Source: Ophioderma brevispina
Taxonomy: Eukaryota > Echinodermata > Ophiuroidea > Amphilepidida > Ophiodermatidae
Length of the DNA stretch: 64,000 nucleotides
Direction: 5' to 3'
NCBI GenBank assembly: GCA_023653785.1
Contig: JAMKCH010088219.1
Span: 1-64,000, forward strand
The translations under genes were made by a program, and so were the position numbers. Below the pieces are notes generated by a model. It did no database searches and was not told the DNA's origin. It saw only the letters and a list, made by a program, of their open reading frames with translations. Below, one piece after another: positions 58,790 to 64,000 of the stretch; the first letter of the stretch is position 1; each line of letters starts with the position of its first letter.

Positions 58790-60340
58790 TATCAAAATTA
58801 ATGAGAAATTTTGAAAAAAAACCGACCCATTTGCCCTATAACCAAAAATGGCAAGAACAAAGGTATCATTGATATAACCAGAAGGTTGAAATCGACCGAT
58901 TTCTTGGCACATCCCCGTATGGTCCATTTGTGTTGAGAACCCCCCCCCCCCCCCACGGGGTCATTCTATCAAAAATAAAATCTTTATATACTTAAATCGG
59001 GGTCGGGCCATCCCCTTTTATTTCAATGCCAGTGCAGGTTGTACACCAAACCTGCTTTCTTCGAGCTAATAAGCGAATAGTATCGCTAAGTTTATTTACT
59101 TTAGGCCAAAAATGTTTATGGTCATTGTCAATTCGACAGACCTCCACAGCCATGCAGTACAAACCTTCAAACCAAGGACGCGAGTGCAGATAAGTGCGCG
59201 AGTGTTCAGTCAGCCTTCTTGTATCTATCACTATAAAAGAATCGCACTTCGCCATGTTGTTTTCTATAGGAGGCGACATGTTGACCGGAGGTCGCCATGT
59301 TGAATGTGTACCCTATTCAGGTAATCCCCTTCCATCGGTGTCTCCGATTGCTGGGGGTTTTTATTGTATTCACACGCTGACAGATATTTAGATTTCATTT
59401 AGATTGCAAATAAAACGTTTTGTAACATAGCAAACATGTTTTGAAACAGTATCGATGCGTGTTGAATTCCGGTGTTTGCCAAAGAGTAAATACCGTAGTT
59501 GAGGGACCGTTTTTCTAGGATACGAGTTGTCGTCCATGTTCGTGGCTTAATTAGCCATGGTCCTTCTAGTGACCTTTGTGCTATTTAATGTTGTTAAAAT
59601 TATTTATTTGGGTGTGTATAAAGAGAACAATAAGAAGGCATACTGCAAAACATTTCAAGATGATTTATACACTACGTTTTTCATTGTCAGTTTTAAAAGA
59701 CTTTCTGAATCCAGCAACGTGTTTATTTGACGAAAAAAATCGTGACCTTTTGTTCTCGCGGTAATAGTGATCGTCGTTTGACCTCGTGATATATTCTTAA
59801 AATGATTTATTGTTTGGAAACAAAAAAAAAAAATAACGAGGATAAAGATACCTATATACAGCGTGAATCACTACGTTTAAGCTATTTTTGTATCATAATA
59901 GATTCAGTGATCAATAACACGTATTTTGGTAAAGAATAATGTGGTTGACCTTCCGCCTGACTATTATGGAAACAAGAACTGACTGGACACTCGCGTCCTT
60001 GGTGATATGTTTGCACGCACAAGAAAGGGGCTGTGGAGGGCGAATGACAAGACATAAACATTTTAGGCCTAAAGAATATACGTGAGCATACTATAGCTCG
60101 AGAAAGCAGGTCTGGTTTACAACCCGCAGTGGCCTGGATTAAAAGGGGGTTGGCCCGATTAAGTATATGAAAGATTAATTTTGATAGGAATTGACCCAGT
60201 GGGGGGTTATCAAACACAAGACCATACGGGGTCGTGCCACCAGACATCGGTCCCATTAGCCTCCTGGTATATCAATTTTTCTTGTCAATTGTATAGCAAT
60301 GGGTTGTTTTTTTTATTTGAGATTTTTAATTTAATTTTGG
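58790..60340. mobile_element. Large imperfect palindrome with inner AAAGGGGATGGCCC blocks
   Basis: Left and right arms pair about 59,570: CCTATAACCAAAAATGGCAA against the 60,285 region, ATCCCCGTATGGTCCATTTG against AAGACCATACGGGGTCGTG, TTTATATACTTAAATCGGGG against CCCGATTAAGTATATGAAAG, GGCCATCCCCTTTTA against TTAAAAGGGGGTTGGCC, GGTTGTACACCAAACCTGCT against AGCAGGTCTGGTTTACAACC, and AAGGACGCGAGTG against CACTCGCGTCCTT. The middle 0.7 kb (59,250-59,950) is unpaired and has no known coding content. The inner AAAAGGGG blocks resemble the ends of the 5,671-9,448 element but face outward. Confidence 0.6.
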
Positions 60341-61260
60341 CCCCGAAATCGCTGACATTTACCAAATTGGTTGATTTTCGGCTCAAAATGCTGTTTTTGC
60401 CAAAAAATCCGTCATTTTCTTCTGGGAGGGGGAGGGGGAAACCGGGGAGTTCAGTGTGGGTCAAGCCCAAAACCCGAAAACCAAATACCTCTATTAAATC
60501 CGTACAACTTTGTCCATTGGCGGAGTATAGCTTATATGGATTGTTGCCCCAGACAGGGTGGGCGGGGTGCCAGGTGAGCATGTATCCTCCCCGCCAGACA
60601 GTTCTCCCCCCCGACCTGCCAAAAAAATACGGATCTTTGGCAAAAATTAGTGATTTTGGGCCCAAACCACCAAATTTTGAAAACAGCCAATTTGGGACCA
60701 AAATTGGTTAAAAAAAACATCTGCAAAAGGTGGTTTCCTCAAAATTAACTTCCTTCCTCCCCCTCCCCGAAATTTCCACCCCCCCCCATCACCCCCCCCC
60801 AAAAAAGAAGTATTGCGATGCCACTGCCAGGGGGACGATACAGACATGCAGAATGGCACCCAGGATCGGAGCAAATGTAGGCCTACATCAGGGGTGGTGC
60901 CAGGTGAGCATGGGGCTGGGGGTGTGGTGCATTATTTCCCTCATTTTTTTTCTTTTTCCCATTATCCCCCGGCCCAAACAGCCCCCCCCCCCGCCAGAAA
61001 AAAAATAATATATCTTTTGGCGAAAATCGGTGATTTGGGGGCCAAAAATTACCAAATTTTGGCAAAAACAGCAATGGGACTAAAATTGGTTACAATCTGC
61101 ACATTTGGGTTTCCCCCCAAAAATTAACTTCTTCCTCCACCCCCTACCCCGAAATCCCCCCCCCCCCCGAACAGAATGTCTGCATGGCGGCCGCCCCTGC
61201 CAGAGGAACAGATACGGAACATGCAGAATGGCACTAGGGTCAGAGCAAAGGCCTAGACCG
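60340..61260 (+). repeat. Mosaic repeats, family E (copies 2-4)
   Basis: Three successive related blocks: about 60,340-60,430, 60,610-60,850 and 61,010-61,215. Each has CCAAA..TTGGGACCAAAATTGG, GTGATTTTGGGCCC and CAAAATTAACTTCCTCC-type phrases with C-runs. The partial family-E tandem arrangement suggests serial insertion or unequal exchange. Frames on both strands (63-176 codons) are products of the repeats. Confidence 0.6.
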
Positions 61261-61262
61261 AA

Positions 61263-61699
61263 CAGAGGCGTGCCCCGGAACTTTGATTGGGGGGCTGGAC
61301 AAAGGTGTTTCGAACCATGAGAGGGAATCGATTGAAGCGAGCGGAGCGACTATACGGGTGGGGTCCAGAGGCCGCCTTAGGTCCTCGTGGGGTCAGGGGC
61401 AATGCCCCGGCGGGGGTCAGGGGGCAGATCCCCCGAAGCTCCTGAGGTTTTAGGTTTCAAGATCTGAAAACGCCTTTCCTTGCGTACTTCTTCCCGACAA
61501 CTTTTTATCCGCATTTGCATGAAAAATCAAATAAATGTACCATTAAATCATCCTTTGTTCCCTTTTGCTTTTCTCTTCGTTTCCAGTTTTCTCTTTTCTC
61601 CTTCTCTTTCCTCTTCTTTTCTCATCTCTTCCTCTTTTTTCTTGAGAACGTTGAGGGGGCTTTATCCCCCAAAGCCTCCCCCCCCCGGGTACGCCCATG
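61263..61699. mobile_element. hAT-like MITE (third copy)
   Basis: Starts CAGAGGCGTGCCCCGG and ends GGGTACGCCCATG. The interior contains GGGGCAATGCCCCGGCGGGG and a pyrimidine-rich TTCTCTTTTCTCC stretch ending in a C-run. It follows the layout of the copies at 713 and 53,900. No target duplication recognised. Confidence 0.55.
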
Positions 61700-61704
61700 A
61701 AGAA

Positions 61705-62045
61705 TTCCACCATCTGTAGCTCTGTGCCTGGGAAGCCAGATTTGCATGCACAATAAGGGCCCTATGTACCACTAATTTTGTTATACGAATTTAAGTCTGG
61801 AACAAATTATTATTCTTTTCTAAAGTAGGTCTTTGGGGTGAAAATTTCAAATTGTTCGAAAAAATGAGTCTTTGTGATGCGATGGTTTTTAAAAATACAG
61901 TTGAGTGACAATTACCTGGGTGTTAACAGCCTAACATACCGCGTCATCAACGAACCCCCCCCCCCCCCCCCCTTCTTTCATTCACACCCCTTGGCATGTT
62001 TAAGGGAGTAGCGAAAAATCCCATAGATATCTATGGGATCTGGTC
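61705..62045. other. No gene recognised
   Basis: C18 run at about 61,957. CCCATAGATATCTATGGG at 62,020 is a perfect 18-bp palindrome. Confidence 0.35.
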
Positions 62046-62150
62046 CTTTCAGTGCCCTTAGATGGCACCAATAACGTGGCGATGGGCACAGCGCGTTCAG
62101 GGAAAGTTAGCCCGTTTCAAGTTGCCCGCGCGAAGCGCGTGCAACCGCTA

Positions 62151-62300
62151 GTACAAAATATGTGCAACATCAACAGTGTCAAGACATGTACCAGTACATT
62201 GAAATCCCTTAGAATGCCTTCAACAAACAACCTAAGTGCCCTGTGGAAGTTATTTAGAATTTTCATTATTGATGAGATTTCCATGCATAATAGGATTTGC
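62151..62300 (+). pseudogene. Possible Pif1-type helicase relic
   Basis: The frame reads LKSLRMPSTNNLSALWKLF, then FIIDEISMHNRI. The hydrophobic strand followed by DEISM is the Walker B of Pif1-like helicases, which occur in Helitrons and some other large DNA transposons. The preceding basic/serine stretch fits the spacing before Walker B in that family. The Walker A motif and the rest of the helicase are not present and a stop follows soon. It may be a short relic or chance similarity. Confidence 0.35.
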
Positions 62301-62309
62301 ACATGTTCC

Positions 62310-64000
62310 TAATAACCCATCACCCACACCATCTATAAATGTACAGGTAGCCCCCGTCATCTGGCCAACGCACACCTGGCATCTTTCTCTAGTCCGAAAA
62401 CTCTGGGTTTGATAGTGGGTAAAGCGTCGGTTGGGAGAATTCCAGGCGGTTTTCTGGTTGTAAACTAACGAATAAGCAGAATACAATATGGTCCATTCAC
62501 CGTTTCTTGGCTTGATTTTTAAATTATGATTAAATTTCAGAGCCCAGAAGAATACCTGCCGTTGCCGCTTAAGCATCGGACACACTAGCAGTTTTCAGGC
62601 CCCCCCCAGCACAAAAGTTCATCTGATTGCAAGTACGACCATATCTTATGGAAGGCACCAGTTTATATCAGGTGGGTCGTAACCTTCCTATGGGTTTCAT
62701 TACATAGCAGGAAATAAGTTCTGTTTCCCTGTTATGTTTTTACCGCTGGCTCCGCCCCTTATGTTTGTGTCCTCCTTCCCCCCTAGTCACTAAGTAGTCA
62801 CCCAAATGCTCACCTTCCAAAATTTGAGATGAATCGGCATTTTCATTGTTATGATGGCAGTAAACATTTATGTATAGTCTTACGTGTCCTAGGAAGTGTC
62901 ACAAAAAATCCGAATTCGGAATTTTAAAACAGTTTTTAATTTCTATGATAAGGGACATCCTGGTAATCCGATTTTTTTCATCACTACAGACCACTTTAAA
63001 TGTAATCAATATCATCCAAAACAAGTCCCAAACATTCCTACATGACATGATAGATACCCGTTCAAAATTTTTCCTAGTAACTTTGTCAAATATTTTCCTT
63101 TTCCGGTATAAGGTGTCTGAATCCTGCACTAACTTTTTTGCTTGGAATATGCATCCACTATTTTGTCACTGCAAAACAATCAAAAATACAAATATCGGAG
63201 CATTCATAGAGCAGTTAACAAACTACCATTGGACCACCGTCCTGATGTTTTTTTTTTCTAGTTATAATCAACGCAACTTCTTCAAACATAAATCAGATGC
63301 AGTAACATAACATAAACTGGCCAATCCAAACTGAAAGAATATAAATAGATGCGGCCAGCTGAAGACCATAACTCATGTGAATATGGTAAACAATAGAAGC
63401 ACATGCGTTCAGACCCCTGGTCTGGCTCCTCTAAGCTGATTGGCTGAGGTCACAGATTAAGAAGGCTTGGGCTCTATTATGACTGGATGAGTCGGCGAAA
63501 ATGCAGTTACCCCATGGTAACCTTAACACTGCACATACCAATCAATCAATCAATCATTTATTTTGAACTTCAACCATCACAGCAGTGTCATAACAATACA
63601 ATAAGCAAGCCAAGCCTACTTAAAATGATAATATAAAGTTAAGAGAAAAATAACAATTCAGTATGAAAAAGTAATATACAACACAGCAATTTTAGCAAGA
63701 GGGCAAAGGCATAATGATCAATGAAAGTGAAGCTGAGAATATGAGATCGAGTCACTGCTAACCGCAGGGCGTGAAGGCGCAGAGAGCCTCCTTCTTAAGG
63801 CCGACTCAGAGATTCCCTGAGGAGGTCGCCCCAATTTCCAAAAAAATCGTTTTTTTTTTGTCATGTACATAATGCTTGTCCATATACTATCACTGTGTAA
63901 ATTGCTAAGCTTAAATCGAATTCCTTCCTATAGAAATCCCAACTTTCTATAAAATTCCGATCCGGAATTTTCTTCTGTTAACACAGTATCTATGGGACCT
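62310..64000. other. No gene recognised
   Basis: A 146-codon plus-strand frame at 62,870-63,310 is rich in F, I and N without a family motif. A short (ATCA)n array at 63,538-63,560 leads into ATTTATTTTG, a form often seen at retroelement tails. Nothing else is assignable. Confidence 0.35.

Noticed and set aside
60181..60711. 176-codon plus-strand frame, the longest in the window
   Set aside because: It crosses from the 59-60 kb palindrome into family-E mosaic repeats and has no conserved motif.
63538..63560. Telomere-like repeat
   Set aside because: ATCA units do not match animal telomere sequence (TTAGGG); this is a short microsatellite.

Overview
The window reads as repeat-dense, AT-rich intergenic DNA from a metazoan, most likely a marine invertebrate. 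The reasons are: Penelope-like and Jockey-like retroelement relics of types common in such genomes, tRNA-derived SINEs, many non-autonomous DNA transposons with TA, TTAA or 8-bp target duplications, microsatellites, no operons and no long intact reading frames. The species cannot be named from the sequence. No host gene can be supported with confidence; two or three short exon-like open stretches are listed with low confidence.

Layout. 1-1.6 kb: a decayed Penelope-like element on the minus strand (reverse transcriptase then GIY-YIG), split by a hAT-like MITE. 1.7-5.6 kb: a fold-back element, terminal fragments of the same family and a TTAA-flanked MITE. 5.67-9.45 kb: a 3.8-kb element with long terminal inverted repeats and no visible transposase. 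12.5-13.6 kb: purine-rich DNA with another TTAA MITE. 18-21.2 kb: minisatellites, a small palindrome, an 80-bp tandem repeat, and a palindrome in a (TA)n tract that contains a recognisable hammerhead-ribozyme fold. 21.4-53 kb: five copies of one fold-back family (called B here) in both orientations, several with a smaller palindromic MITE (C) inside and one with a 1-kb TTAA element inside. 23.8 and 48.4-50.75 kb: three TA-flanked hairpin elements. 29.8-32.1 kb: a near-perfect 0.95-kb duplication in which one copy is an empty site and the other carries a tRNA-SINE. 46-47 and 53.5-54.7 kb: non-LTR retrotransposon relics. 54.7-56.6 kb: two more back-to-back duplications. 57-61.7 kb: G/C-run-rich mosaic repeats, a large imperfect palindrome and a hAT-like MITE. 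62 kb: a short Pif1-helicase-like relic. The rest is unassigned.

The parts do not form a pathway; they record layered insertions. Order of events can be read in places: the C MITE is absent from one B copy, the 51.4-kb TTAA element went into an already formed B copy, and hAT-like MITEs went into dead retroelements. Three duplications joined by exactly 20 T each look more like assembly joins of alleles or contig ends than biology. The observations most worth checking are the hammerhead fold at 20,894-20,937, the SINE filled/empty pair, the T20 joins and the short inverted-repeat array at 50.9-51.3 kb.
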